A stretch of DNA of 64,000 nt from Ramlibacter sp. (GCA_013815685.1 JACDFR010000009.1:1-64000); one strand, 5' to 3'. Counted from the first letter of the stretch, positions 25,792-34,844 are shown. Made by a program: numbers and translations. The notes: a model not told the origin generated them from the letters alone.

Positions 25792-26589
25792 TCATCTCCA
25801 ATTCTTCTTCTTTTTCCAGCGGCGCTCGCCGCGCACGCCGGCTTCCTTCAGGCCCAGGTAGAACTCCTTGATGTCGTCCTTCTCGCGCAGGCGCGCGCAG
25901 GTGTCTTCCATCACGATGCGGCCGTTCTCGAGCACATAGCCGTAGTCGGAGGCATTGAGGGCCATGTTCGCGTTCTGCTCCACCAGAAGGATGGTGGTTC
26001 CCCGCTCGCGGTTGATGCGAACCACGATCTCGAAAATCTCGCGGGTCAGCTTGGGCGACAGGCCCAGGCTCGGCTCGTCCAGCAAGATGAGGTCGGGCGC
26101 GGCCATGATGGCGCGCGAGATGGCCAGCATCTGCTGCTGCCCGCCCGAAAGCAGGCCGGCATCCTGCGCCGAGCGTTCCGCAAGGATGGGAAAGTAGCGG
26201 TACACCGCTTCCATATCGCGAGCCACGCCGTCGCGGTCCCTGCGGGTGTAGGCGCCCATCACCAGGTTGTCGCGCACCGACAGCAGCGGGAACACTTCGC
26301 GTCCTTCGGGCACGTGCGACAGGCCCTGCTGCACGATGTGCGCCGGATCGCGGGCGGTGATGTTGTCGCCCTTGAATTCGACGCTGCCCTTGCGCGGGTC
26401 GATGATGCCCGAGATGGTTTTCAGGATGGTGGTCTTGCCGGCCCCGTTGGAGCCGAGCACGGTGGCGATCTCGCCGCGGCGCACCTGCAGGCTCACGCCG
26501 CGGATGGCCCGGATGGGCCCGTACGCCGACTCGACGTTCGACAGCTTCAGGACCGGCGTGTCGCTGACCGAAGGCGGGGTAGCGCTCAT
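25792..26589 (-). CDS. livF: Liv-type ABC transporter ATP-binding protein (LivF)
   Basis: A 265-residue ATPase: LKLSNVESAYGPIRAIRGVS, Walker A GSNGAGKTT, signature LSGGQQQML, Walker B LILLDEPSLGLSP, and the TILLVEQNANMAL switch typical of LivF. Start 26589 overlaps the LivG stop (ATGA) and gives the normal LivF length; further upstream extension only reads through livG. The C-terminal tail RGERRWKKKKNWR is unusually basic. It powers uptake together with LivG. Confidence 0.92.
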   Translation of the reverse strand: MSATPPSVSDTPVLKLSNVESAYGPIRAIRGVSLQVRRGEIATVLGSNGAGKTTILKTISGIIDPRKGSVEFKGDNITARDPAHIVQQGLSHVPEGREVFPLLSVRDNLVMGAYTRRDRDGVARDMEAVYRYFPILAERSAQDAGLLSGGQQQMLAISRAIMAAPDLILLDEPSLGLSPKLTREIFEIVVRINRERGTTILLVEQNANMALNASDYGYVLENGRIVMEDTCARLREKDDIKEFYLGLKEAGVRGERRWKKKKNWR

Positions 26590-27386
26590 GCCGTCTCCCT
26601 GCGCAACGACGCCATGTCGCCGACGGAACCCAGGTAGGCTTCGATTACGCCGGGGTGGTTCTGCACCTCGCGCGGCGTGCCCATGGCCAGAACTTCGCCC
26701 TGGTTCATGGCCAGCACGCGGTCGGACACCTTGGAGACCAGGGTCATGTCGTGCTCGACCATCAACACCGTGATGCCCAGTTCGTGCTTGATGTCCTGGA
26801 TCCAGAAGGCCATGTCGTCGGTCTCTTCCACGTTCAGGCCGGACGACGGCTCGTCCAGCAGCAGCAGCTTGGGCTCGGTGCACAGCGCGCGCGCCAGCTC
26901 GACCACCTTGCGCACGCCGTAGGGCAGGCCGGCCACCAGCGAATCGCGGTGATGCTGCAGGTCGAGGAACTCGATCACCCGCTCGGCCTTCTCGCGCGCC
27001 TCGATCTCGCCGCGCTGGGCCTTGGCGGTGAAGAAGATGTCGCTCCACAGGCTGGTGACGCTGTGCGTGTGCCGGCCGATCAGCAGGTTGTGCAGCACCG
27101 TCGCGTGCTCGAACAGCTCGATGTTCTGGAAGGTGCGGGCAATGCCCAGCGAGGCGATCTTGTGGGGCGGCTGCGCGGTGAGCATGGCGCCGTCGAATTC
27201 GATGCTGCCGGTGGTGGGCGTGTAGATCCGGCTGATCAGGTTGAAGACCGTCGTCTTGCCGGCGCCGTTGGGGCCGATCAGGGTGAAGACCTCGCCGCGC
27301 TTGACGTCGAAGCTCACGTTGTTGACGGCGAGCACGCCGCCGAAGCGCACGCTGAGGCTCTTGGCCGACAGAAGGTTTTCGCTCAT
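26586..27386 (-). CDS. livG: Liv-type ABC transporter ATP-binding protein (LivG)
   Basis: A 266-residue ATPase: LSVRFGGVLAVNNVSFDVKR, Walker A GPNGAGKTT, ARTFQNIELFEHATVLHNLL, the signature region reduced to LPYGVRKVVELARAL (LSYG-type as usual in LivG), Walker B LLLLDEPSSGLN and MVEHDM. Start 27386 overlaps the LivM stop by ATGA. Tight overlaps on both sides show a single translation-coupled livMGF unit. Confidence 0.92.
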   Translation of the reverse strand: MSENLLSAKSLSVRFGGVLAVNNVSFDVKRGEVFTLIGPNGAGKTTVFNLISRIYTPTTGSIEFDGAMLTAQPPHKIASLGIARTFQNIELFEHATVLHNLLIGRHTHSVTSLWSDIFFTAKAQRGEIEAREKAERVIEFLDLQHHRDSLVAGLPYGVRKVVELARALCTEPKLLLLDEPSSGLNVEETDDMAFWIQDIKHELGITVLMVEHDMTLVSKVSDRVLAMNQGEVLAMGTPREVQNHPGVIEAYLGSVGDMASLRRETA

Positions 27387-28459
27387 TTCAGCCGGTCCGA
27401 TTTCTGGAAGGATTTCTGCCGCTTGAACAGGCCCTTGCGGTAGAAGGGGAAGAGTTGCAGGTAGGTGCGCACCTTGAGCCAGCGGCCGTACAGGCCCAAT
27501 GGCTCGAACAGCACGAATGCGATCAGCACTGCGCCGTAGACCACGGCCTTGAGGCCCGGCGCCTGGCCGACGGCCTCGGGCAGGAAGTCCTTCACGGCGC
27601 CGATGGCCTGGGGCAGGCCGATGAGGAAGATGGCGCCCAGGAAAGCGCCATGCAGGGAGCCCAGCCCGCCGATCACCACCATCAGCAGCAGGTCGATGGA
27701 CTGGATGATGTTGAACTGGTCGGGCGAAAGGAAACGGATCTGGTGGGCATAGAGCGCGCCGCCGATGCCCGCCAGCGCCGCCGACAGCGCGAAGCTCAGC
27801 GTCTTGTAGCGCGCCAGGTGGATGCCCATGCTCTGCGCGGAGATCTCGGAGTCGCGGATCGCCACCAGGGCCCGTCCGGTGGACGAGCGCATGAGGTTGG
27901 CGCAAGCCAGCGTGGACAGGACGGCGATGACCAGGCAGACGAAATAGAACGACGTGCCGGTGTCCGCGGCCCAACCGAAGAAATTGGGCGTGCCCACAGT
28001 CTTGCCCGCATTGCCGCCGGTGACCGATTCCCAGCGGGCGAACACCTCCTCGACCACGAAGCCGAACGACAGCGTGGCGATGCCCAGGTAGATGCCCTTG
28101 ACCCGCAGCGCCGGCAGCCCCACCACCACTCCCACCGCCGCCGACAGCGTGCCCGCCACGGCCAGCGCCAGCGGGAACGGCCAGCCCATCCCCGTGAGCA
28201 CCGCCTGCGTGTATGCGCCCACACCGAAAAAGGCGGCATGGCCGATGGAGAACAGGCCCGTGTAGCCCGCCAGCACCATCAGCCCGAGGCCGACCACGCC
28301 GTAGATGAGAATGAACGTGAGCTGGGCCAGCAGGTATTCGGAGATGAGCACCGGCGCGGCAACCAGCAGCGCCAGCAGCAACCCATACCAGAACACGTGG
28401 CCCGCGTGCTTGGCGAGCTTTATGTCCTGCCGGTAGTCGGTCTTGAAGATGAATCGCAT
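27383..28459 (-). CDS. livM: Liv-type ABC transporter permease (LivM)
   Basis: A 358-residue permease with about nine hydrophobic segments: FWYGLLLALLVAAPVLISEY, IYGVVGLGLMVLAGYTGLFS, GHAAFFGVGAYTQAVLTGMG. The conserved cytoplasmic loop RDSEISAQSMGIHLARYKTL matches the EAA-like coupling helix of LivM. It ends in a basic tail. Eight bases separate it from livH upstream, and its stop overlaps the livG start. Confidence 0.92.
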   Translation of the reverse strand: MRFIFKTDYRQDIKLAKHAGHVFWYGLLLALLVAAPVLISEYLLAQLTFILIYGVVGLGLMVLAGYTGLFSIGHAAFFGVGAYTQAVLTGMGWPFPLALAVAGTLSAAVGVVVGLPALRVKGIYLGIATLSFGFVVEEVFARWESVTGGNAGKTVGTPNFFGWAADTGTSFYFVCLVIAVLSTLACANLMRSSTGRALVAIRDSEISAQSMGIHLARYKTLSFALSAALAGIGGALYAHQIRFLSPDQFNIIQSIDLLLMVVIGGLGSLHGAFLGAIFLIGLPQAIGAVKDFLPEAVGQAPGLKAVVYGAVLIAFVLFEPLGLYGRWLKVRTYLQLFPFYRKGLFKRQKSFQKSDRLK

Positions 28460-28466
28460 TTTGTTG

Positions 28467-29342
28467 TCAGACTTTTTTACGCAACTTCTCGCCGAACAGG
28501 CCGTTGGGCATGACCACCAGCATGATGAGCACGACGATGTAGGCCGCGACGTCCTTGAAGCCTTCGGGCAGGTAGAAGCCCGACAGCGATTCGACGATAC
28601 CGATGATCAGGCCGCCGACGATGGCGCCGGGCAGGCTGCCGAAGCCGCCTACCACCGCGGCGGGAAAAGCCTTCAGGCCGATAAAGCCCATGTTGGCGTG
28701 CACGAAAGTGATGGGCGCCAGGAGCAGCCCCGCCACGGCTGCGACCGCGGCGGCCAGCCCCCAGACCAGACCGTTGAGCCGCTTGACCGGGATGCCCATG
28801 TAGTAGGCGGCCAGCTGGTTCTGCGACGATGCCTGCATCGCGATGCCCACCTTGCTATACCTGAAGACCGTGAACAGCAGCAGGCACAGCGCGGCGGTGG
28901 CGCCGATCACCACCATCTGCTCGGCGTTGAGCAGCAGCGGGCCCGCCGTCCACATCTGATCCTTGTAGGGCACGGGCAGGGTGTGCGTTTCGGTGCCGAT
29001 GGTGGGGATCATCGTGATCAGCCCGCGCGCGACATAGCCGATACCAATGGTGAGCATGACGATGGAAAACGCCGGCTGCCCCAGGATGGGGCGGATCACC
29101 AAGCGTTCTAGCATCACACCGAACACGGCCATGGCCGCGATGGAACTGAGGACCGCCAGCCAGAACGGAAAGCCCATCATGGTCATGGCGGCCAGGCCGA
29201 AGAAAGCACCCAGCATCATGAGTTCTCCCTGGGCGAAGCTCACGGTTTCGGTGGCTTTATAGATGAGCACGAAGCCCAGCGCGATCAGGCCGTAGATGCA
29301 TCCTTGCGCGATGCCGCTGATCACAAGTTGAACAAATTGCAC
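28467..29342 (-). CDS. livH: Liv-type ABC transporter permease (LivH)
   Basis: A 291-residue permease: MQFVQLVISGIAQGCIYGLI, ALGFVLIYKATETVSFAQGE, LMMLGAFFG, and the coupling loop AMQASSQNQLAAYYMGIPVK, all typical of LivH. It is the first gene of the leftward operon, so the promoter should lie in 29343-29461, a stretch shared with the divergent crotonase gene. Confidence 0.92.
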   Translation of the reverse strand: MQFVQLVISGIAQGCIYGLIALGFVLIYKATETVSFAQGELMMLGAFFGLAAMTMMGFPFWLAVLSSIAAMAVFGVMLERLVIRPILGQPAFSIVMLTIGIGYVARGLITMIPTIGTETHTLPVPYKDQMWTAGPLLLNAEQMVVIGATAALCLLLFTVFRYSKVGIAMQASSQNQLAAYYMGIPVKRLNGLVWGLAAAVAAVAGLLLAPITFVHANMGFIGLKAFPAAVVGGFGSLPGAIVGGLIIGIVESLSGFYLPEGFKDVAAYIVVLIMLVVMPNGLFGEKLRKKV

Positions 29343-29461
29343 AGTCTCTCCCTTCCTTGTGGTCCCGGTTATAGCGTCCTGCGGGCCGCACCATGTACAG
29401 GGTCTGCCCGAATCGGTGTCACTTAGTGGACCGCCCCAGGGCGTTGAGGTTTAATGTTCCG

Positions 29462-30274
29462 ATGCAAGCGAGTGTTCGCGTTGAAAAGCTCGGGCCCGTC
29501 ACCCTGGTGACGCTGGACCGGCCCCAGTTACGCAATGCGGTAGACCCGGACACGGCCCAGGCGCTGTACCGGGCATTCCTCGCCTTCGATGCCGACAAGG
29601 AGGCGCTGGCCGCCGTATTCCATGGCGCCCATGGGCATTTTTGCGCCGGGTGGGACCTGCAAGCGGGCGCGCAGCTGGCGCGTGAACCCGAAGGCCCGAA
29701 CCCGCTGGAAAAGCTGGACTTCAGCACGGAGGACGAAAGGCCGCTGGGACCGATGGGCCCGTCGCGCTTGCTGTTGTCCAAGCCGGTGATCGCCGCCGTC
29801 AGCGGCGCCGCCGTCGCGGGCGGGATGGAGCTGGCGCTGTGGTGCGACATGCGCGTGATGGAAGAAGACGCCTACTTCGGCGTCTATTGCCGGCGCTTCG
29901 GCGTGCCGCTGATCGACGGGGGCACGGTGCGCCTGCCGCGCCTGGTCGGCATGGGCCACGCGATGGACCTCATCCTTACCGGCCGCAAGGTCGAGGCGGC
30001 CGAGGCCTTGCAGATGGGCCTGTGCAACCGGGTGGTGCCCAAGGGCGCTGCGCGCGAGGCGGCGCTGGCGCTGGCCCACCAGCTCACCAGGTTTCCACAA
30101 GCGACAATGCGGGCGGACCGGATGAATGCCTATCAGCAATGGGACCTGCCGCTGCCCGAAGCAATGCACCTGGAGTGGGAGCGCAGCAAGCACCGCATCG
30201 GCGATGGTCTGGCCGGCGCCACCCGCTTCGCCGCCGGCGAAGGCAGGCACGGAAAGTTCCAGGAGAGGTCATGA
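29462..30274 (+). CDS. enoyl-CoA hydratase/isomerase family protein (crotonase)
   Basis: A 270-residue crotonase. It opens MQASVRVEKLGPVTLVTLDR and has the oxyanion-hole parts HGHFCAGWDLQAG and VSGAAVAGGMELALWCDMRV, then FGVPLIDGGTVRLPRLVG with an acidic residue near the catalytic position. The ATG at 29462 matches family starts; an upstream frame extension has no similarity. Its stop overlaps the ATG of the methyltransferase gene. Adjacent to a Liv/ligase operon, it may act on the CoA ester made there. Confidence 0.85.
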   Translation: MQASVRVEKLGPVTLVTLDRPQLRNAVDPDTAQALYRAFLAFDADKEALAAVFHGAHGHFCAGWDLQAGAQLAREPEGPNPLEKLDFSTEDERPLGPMGPSRLLLSKPVIAAVSGAAVAGGMELALWCDMRVMEEDAYFGVYCRRFGVPLIDGGTVRLPRLVGMGHAMDLILTGRKVEAAEALQMGLCNRVVPKGAAREAALALAHQLTRFPQATMRADRMNAYQQWDLPLPEAMHLEWERSKHRIGDGLAGATRFAAGEGRHGKFQERS

Positions 30275-31074
30275 CCGCCAGCACACACACCACCTTCACC
30301 GGTCCGCAGTATTACGACGAATACCTCGGGCCGGTACAGTTCCAGCCGTTCGCGCACTATCTGGCCATGCGCCTGCCGGCGCGTCCGCCGGGGGACGTGT
30401 TGGAACTGGCCTGCGGCACGGGATTGCTCACGCGCGAACTTCGGACGCGGCTCGAGCCCGGGGTCAAGATCATCGCCACCGACCTCAGCAAGCCGATGCT
30501 GGACTACGCCGCCGCCAAGGTGCCGCTGCTCGAGGACGTCGAGTGGCGCGAGGCGAACATGATGCAGTTGCCTTTCGAGGACGGGCGCTTCGGCGCCGTG
30601 GTCGCCGCCTTCGGGATCATGTTCGCGCCCGATCGCGGCGCTGCGCTTAAGGAAGCGCGCCGGGTGCTCCACCCCGGCGGCTGGCTGGCGCTCTCCGTGT
30701 GGGACCGCCTCGAGGAGAACAGCGCCAGTTTCGCGAATGCCCAGGCGATCGAAGCCTTGTTTCGGGGCGACGCCGAGATGAAGTTCCGCCTGCCCTATGA
30801 GATGTGCGACGGTGACGCAACGCGGCGTCTGATCGAGTCCGCCGGCTTCGGCGAGGTGAAGATCGAGAAGAAGCGCTACGAGTTCAGCGGGGCCGACCCG
30901 CGCAAGATCGCCATCGGCCAGGTGCGCGGCACCCCGCGCTCGGCCATGATCGAGAAGAAGGGTGTTGCGCTCGAAGAAGCGATCGACCGCGTGGCCGAAA
31001 GCCTGGCGGCGCACGGCGGCTCGCCGTACCGCGGCCACGTGCAGGGCTTCCTGATCACGGCTCGCGCCGCCTAA
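30271..31074 (+). CDS. class I SAM-dependent methyltransferase
   Basis: A 267-residue Rossmann methyltransferase: motif I VLELACGTGLLTREL, acidic IIATDLSKPMLDYA, EANMMQLPFEDGRFGAVVAA and the post-motif ARRVLHPGGWLALSVWD, resembling the UbiE/Methyltransf_11 group. The ATG overlaps the crotonase stop (ATGA). The gene ends in a 4-base overlap with the convergent thioesterase gene. Substrate unknown. Confidence 0.87.
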   Translation: MTASTHTTFTGPQYYDEYLGPVQFQPFAHYLAMRLPARPPGDVLELACGTGLLTRELRTRLEPGVKIIATDLSKPMLDYAAAKVPLLEDVEWREANMMQLPFEDGRFGAVVAAFGIMFAPDRGAALKEARRVLHPGGWLALSVWDRLEENSASFANAQAIEALFRGDAEMKFRLPYEMCDGDATRRLIESAGFGEVKIEKKRYEFSGADPRKIAIGQVRGTPRSAMIEKKGVALEEAIDRVAESLAAHGGSPYRGHVQGFLITARAA

Positions 31075-31487
31075 TTCCTGCGGATGGGCCGGGGCTTGCC
31101 GCCTTCGTCGATGGCCACGTAGGTCAGTGACGCTTCCGTCACCTTCACGTACTGGCCCTGCGCACGGAAGCGCTCGGCGTACACCTCCACCTGCACCGTG
31201 ATCGACGTGTTGCCGATGCGCGTGACCTCGGCAAAGAACGACAGGATGTCGCCGACGCGCACCGGCTGCTTGAAGATGAACTGGTTCACCGCCACGGTCG
31301 CCATCCGGCCGTCCACGTAGCGCGCAGGCACGACCGAGCCGGCCAGGTCGACCTGGGCCATGACCCAGCCGCCGAAGATGTCGCCATTGGCGTTGCAGTC
31401 GGCCGGCAGGGGAATTACCTTGAGTACCAGTTCCTTGTCGGTGGGCAAGGCGACATTGGGAGCGCTCGAATTGGCGGACATGGGCAC
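31071..31487 (-). CDS. acyl-CoA thioesterase, YciA-type hotdog
   Basis: A 138-residue hotdog protein: LPADCNANGDIFGGWVMAQV with the catalytic Asp, DLAGSVVPARYVDGRMATVA, and a final EASLTYVAIDEGGKPRPI. This is the YciA-like acyl-CoA thioesterase pattern. Start is GTG 31487 or ATG 31481; no strong ribosome site decides. It probably regulates the cytosolic acyl-CoA pool. Its gene is divergent from the ABC exporter gene and convergent with the methyltransferase gene. Confidence 0.9.
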   Translation of the reverse strand: MPMSANSSAPNVALPTDKELVLKVIPLPADCNANGDIFGGWVMAQVDLAGSVVPARYVDGRMATVAVNQFIFKQPVRVGDILSFFAEVTRIGNTSITVQVEVYAERFRAQGQYVKVTEASLTYVAIDEGGKPRPIRRN

Positions 31488-31525
31488 AATCTCAGTCTTG
31501 AAAACACAAGCCTGGATTGTCCCCG

Positions 31526-33376
31526 ATGCGCCGTGCCGGCGAACTTAGCCCCCCTTCCGCCTCTTTGCCCGCCGGCGCCCCTGCCCCCGCACGCGCCCAC
31601 ACCGACTGGGCCACGCTGCGCCGCCTGTTCCCTTACCTGTGGCAATACAAGTGGCGGGTGATCGCCGCGCTGGTCTTCATGGTCGCCGCCAAGGTGGCGA
31701 ACGTGGGCGTGCCGGTGCTGCTGAAAAACCTGGTCGATGCGATGAGCTTCAAGCCGGGCGATCCCGCCATGGTGCTGGTGGTGCCGGTGGGCCTGCTGCT
31801 GGCCTACGGCCTGCTGCGCCTGTCGACATCCTTCTTCACCGAGCTGCGCGAGCTGGTATTCGCCAAGGCCACGCAGGGCGCCGCGCGCAGCATCGCGCTG
31901 GAAACCTTCCAGCACCTGCACGCGCTGAGCCTGCGCTTCCACCTGGAGCGTCAGACCGGCGGGATGACGCGCGACATCGAGCGGGGCGTGCGCGGCATCG
32001 AATCGCTGATCTCCTATTCGCTCTTCAGCATCGTGCCGACGCTGATCGAGGTGACGCTGGTGCTGTCCATCCTGGCGATCAAGTTCGACGCCTGGTTCGC
32101 GTGGATCACGATTGCCGCGCTGGCCGTGTATATCGTCTTGACGGTGAGCGTGACCGAGTGGCGCACCAAGTTCCGCAAGGAAGCCAACGAGTTCGATTCG
32201 GCGGCGCACACCAAGGCGGTGGATTCGCTGCTGAACTACGAAACCGTCAAGTACTTCAACAACGAAGGCTTCGAAGCCGGCCGCTACAACGACAGCCTGG
32301 AAAAGCTGCGCCGCGCCCGGCTGAAGAGCCAGACCACGCTGTCGATGCTCAACACCGGGCAACAGCTGGTCATCGCCACCGGCCTGGTGGCCATGCTGTG
32401 GCGCGCGACCGAGGGCGTGGTGCAAGGGCGCATGACGCTGGGCGACCTGGTGATGGTCAACGCCTTCATGATTCAGCTGTATATCCCCCTGAACTTCCTG
32501 GGCGTGCTGTACCGCGAGATAAAGCAAAGCCTGACGGACCTGGACAAGATGTTCGTGCTGATGGAAAAAGAACGCGAAGTGGCCGACAAGCCCGGCGCGC
32601 AACCGCTCACGGGGCTGCATCAGCCGACTGTCCGCTTCGAAAGCGTGAGCTTCTCCTACGAGCCCGCGCGCCAGATCCTGCACCACGTGAGCTTCGAGAT
32701 CCCCGCGGGCAAGACGGTGGCGGTGGTGGGGCCCTCGGGGTCGGGCAAGAGCACGCTGGCGCGCCTGCTGTACCGCTTCTATGACGTGCAGCAGGGAAGG
32801 GTCACCATCTCCGGGCAGGATATCCGCGAGGTGACGCAGACCAGCGTGCGCCAGGCCATCGGCATCGTGCCGCAGGACACGGTGCTGTTCAACGACACCG
32901 TGGAATACAACATTGCCTATGGCAAGACCGGTGCCGGCCGCGCCGAAGTGGAAGAGGCCGCGCGTGCCGCGCGCATCCACGACTTCATCGAATCCACGCC
33001 CAAGGGCTACGCCACCATGGTCGGCGAGCGCGGCCTCAAGCTGTCGGGTGGCGAGAAGCAGCGCGTGGCGATCGCGCGCACGCTGCTGAAAAACCCGCCC
33101 ATCATGATTTTCGACGAGGCGACGTCGGCGCTCGATTCAGCCAACGAACGCGCCATCCAGGCCGAACTGAAGGGCGTGGCGCAGAACAAGACCGCGCTGG
33201 TCATCGCGCACCGCTTGTCCACGGTGGTGGACGCGCACGAGATCCTGGTCATGGACGCCGGCCGCATCGTCGAGCGCGGAACGCATCAGGCGCTGCTGGC
33301 CAAGGGCGGGCGCTACGCGGAAATGTGGGCGCTGCAGCAGCAAAGCGGGGAGCGGGCCGAGGAAATTCTCGTCTGA
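31526..33376 (+). CDS. ABC exporter, Atm1/HMT1-type half-transporter (permease-ATPase)
   Basis: About 616 residues. An N-terminal six-helix ABC transmembrane domain begins at WRVIAALVFMVAAKVANVGV and includes NYETVKYFNNEGFE and YREIKQSLTDLDKMF, characteristic of Atm1-like exporters. The ATPase domain has Walker [11 protein letters not shown], signature LSGGEKQRVAIART and Walker B IMIFDEATSALD. Bacterial Atm1 proteins export glutathione-linked compounds and metals. ATG 31526 is preferred over a TTG nine bases upstream. The gene directly borders the decayed integron on its right. Confidence 0.9.
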   Translation: MRRAGELSPPSASLPAGAPAPARAHTDWATLRRLFPYLWQYKWRVIAALVFMVAAKVANVGVPVLLKNLVDAMSFKPGDPAMVLVVPVGLLLAYGLLRLSTSFFTELRELVFAKATQGAARSIALETFQHLHALSLRFHLERQTGGMTRDIERGVRGIESLISYSLFSIVPTLIEVTLVLSILAIKFDAWFAWITIAALAVYIVLTVSVTEWRTKFRKEANEFDSAAHTKAVDSLLNYETVKYFNNEGFEAGRYNDSLEKLRRARLKSQTTLSMLNTGQQLVIATGLVAMLWRATEGVVQGRMTLGDLVMVNAFMIQLYIPLNFLGVLYREIKQSLTDLDKMFVLMEKEREVADKPGAQPLTGLHQPTVRFESVSFSYEPARQILHHVSFEIPAGKTVAVVGPSGSGKSTLARLLYRFYDVQQGRVTISGQDIREVTQTSVRQAIGIVPQDTVLFNDTVEYNIAYGKTGAGRAEVEEAARAARIHDFIESTPKGYATMVGERGLKLSGGEKQRVAIARTLLKNPPIMIFDEATSALDSANERAIQAELKGVAQNKTALVIAHRLSTVVDAHEILVMDAGRIVERGTHQALLAKGGRYAEMWALQQQSGERAEEILV

Positions 33377-33401
33377 TCCCTGGCTGTCCGCTACGGGCGT
33401 T

Positions 33402-33765
33402 TCAAGCGTATTCCGTGTGGCCGACCAATACACTTCGTCCTTTCAACACCGAAGGGATGCGCTTCGCATATCCGGGCCGCTTGATGCCATCCATCCACGG
33501 CAATTGCACGCCCAGCACTTCACGGTAAAGAAGAGCAGCGCGCTCAGCGCCTGGTTGTGAGTGGACGACGACACGCGCCGCTCCGTGGCCAGCATGGTGA
33601 GAAACGCCTCCACTCCTGCGCCGCCATGTCGCGCGGATGCTTCATGCCGTGCCAGCGGATGAAAAAGCGCACCCAGTACAGGTACGACTTTTCGGTGCTG
33701 AGGCTATAGTGCAGATACCGCGCCTGCTCCCGAACCTGATCGAGCCGCTTCAAAGAGGGGTCCAT
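33402..33765 (-). pseudogene. integron integrase (IntI) pseudogene, N-terminal part only
   Basis: Read leftward from 33765, three frames together give the core-binding domain of an integron tyrosine recombinase: MDPSLKRLDQVREQARYLHY, STEKSYLYWVRFFIRWHGMK, then after a one-base deletion VEAFLTMLATERRVSSSTHN and QALSALLFF, then after a one-base insertion YREVLGVQLPWMDGIKRPG and RIPSVL. The order and wording match IntI proteins closely. The catalytic C-terminal two thirds (including the Tyr) are absent, cut off near the ABC exporter gene. It therefore cannot recombine cassettes itself. Confidence 0.85.
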
Positions 33766-33976
33766 GCGCAGATTATTTTGCAGCCGCCAAAATAATCCGC
33801 AAGTTTTGCGGGATATCTGCGCCTGGGTGGATTGGAGTTGGGATTGATACCCGATGCGATCGGTCCGCCTCGGATGGAAAGCAGGCTGGACAAGGACTTA
33901 CGTCGCTTCCGGTAGTCGGATTGATGACTGATGCTGGATATATACCGCAGGAGCTGCGGTCTACATTACGTTAGGC
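33766..33976 (+). other. attI-like region ending in the first integron core site
   Basis: This 211-base non-coding stretch lies between the leftward integrase remnant and the first cassette, as attI does. It ends with the core box GTTAGGC at 33970-33976, whose complement GCCTAAC closes the first cassette at 34839. attI sites vary between integrons and I cannot align this one, so only the position and the core box support the call. Confidence 0.6.
33771..33797. repeat. perfect 10-base inverted repeat upstream of intI
   Basis: GATTATTTTG and its exact complement CAAAATAATC are separated by 7 bases, immediately upstream of the integrase start in the intI-attI interval. A second shorter palindrome (CCGCAA/TTGCGG) follows. 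It is AT-rich compared with its surroundings and could be an operator for intI or part of the cassette promoter region. Confidence 0.6.
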
Positions 33977-33983
33977 ATCTCGT

Positions 33984-34844
33984 ATGCGTTTCTCTTCACG
34001 TCTCGCCGCCAGCAAGGGAGCGCGCGCGGCAATCCTTGAAGACGCACCGCGTCCCACCCGCGTTGGCTACATCAAGGGAATTCTGGGTGAGTTCGTTGGC
34101 AGCCAGGGCTCCTATGGGAAGTCAGGCGAACCACTAGACGCCCAAGAGACGCACCAAGCGTTCATCGCGCTCATTCGAGACGAATCGGACCCATGGGACT
34201 ACGACAACCAGAGCTCTTGGAGTGCGCTCACCTCGCATCTGAAGGACTGCGAGTGGCCTGAGTTCTACGACTTTGTCGAACTGGTGGGGAGCCTCCTCCT
34301 AAAGAAGGACGACGACATTCCGTTCAGCGAGCCGGAATACTTCAAGGCCTACCAGACCAAGGTCAATGCTCTTCTGCAAGAGGACCACATTGGATGGAGT
34401 CTGAATGAAAAGTCAGAGCTCTATCGCCAGATTCCGAAACCCCTGAGCAAGCGAATGCAACTCGCTGAATCGGAGTTGGGAGATCGCTTCGCCACAGCAC
34501 GTGTCCACTATCAAAAGGCAGTCGCCTACCTCTACCAGCACCCACTCGATGAGGCGAACAGCATCAAGGAAATCGTGAGCGCGCTTGAAAGCGTTTCAAG
34601 GGCTTTGGTGCCGAAGGCCACTACGCTTGGTGACGCCATCAAAGCAATGCGTAAGAACTCAAAGTACTCTGCACACCTCCTCGACGCCCTGGAGCGCCTG
34701 TACGTGTATTCGAACGCCACTCCCCTCGTGCGTCACGGACACGTTCAGTCAGGCAGGCCGCTGCTGCCTGAGGCGGAACTCTCGCTATTCATCGGCGTGG
34801 CATACATCCGCTACCTCATCGAGGTCGGTGGCAAAGATGCCTAA
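33984..34844 (+). CDS. AbiJ-like abortive-infection protein (integron cassette 1)
   Basis: A 286-residue cassette protein. The start MRFSSRLAA and the middle EFYDFVELVGSLLLKK resemble the AbiJ N-terminal-domain-4 group. The C-terminal ~110 residues read NSIKEIVSALESVSRALVPK, ATTLGDAIKAM, LLDALERLYVYSNATPLVRH and FIGVAYIRYLIE, which match the helical C-terminal domain common to AbiJ-type phage-exclusion proteins (SIKEaISAvE, atLgdAL, iRHg). It begins 7 bases after the core site, without an obvious ribosome site, and stops inside the attC box. GC is lower than the neighbours. A defence role is inferred from the family. Confidence 0.65.
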   Translation: MRFSSRLAASKGARAAILEDAPRPTRVGYIKGILGEFVGSQGSYGKSGEPLDAQETHQAFIALIRDESDPWDYDNQSSWSALTSHLKDCEWPEFYDFVELVGSLLLKKDDDIPFSEPEYFKAYQTKVNALLQEDHIGWSLNEKSELYRQIPKPLSKRMQLAESELGDRFATARVHYQKAVAYLYQHPLDEANSIKEIVSALESVSRALVPKATTLGDAIKAMRKNSKYSAHLLDALERLYVYSNATPLVRHGHVQSGRPLLPEAELSLFIGVAYIRYLIEVGGKDA

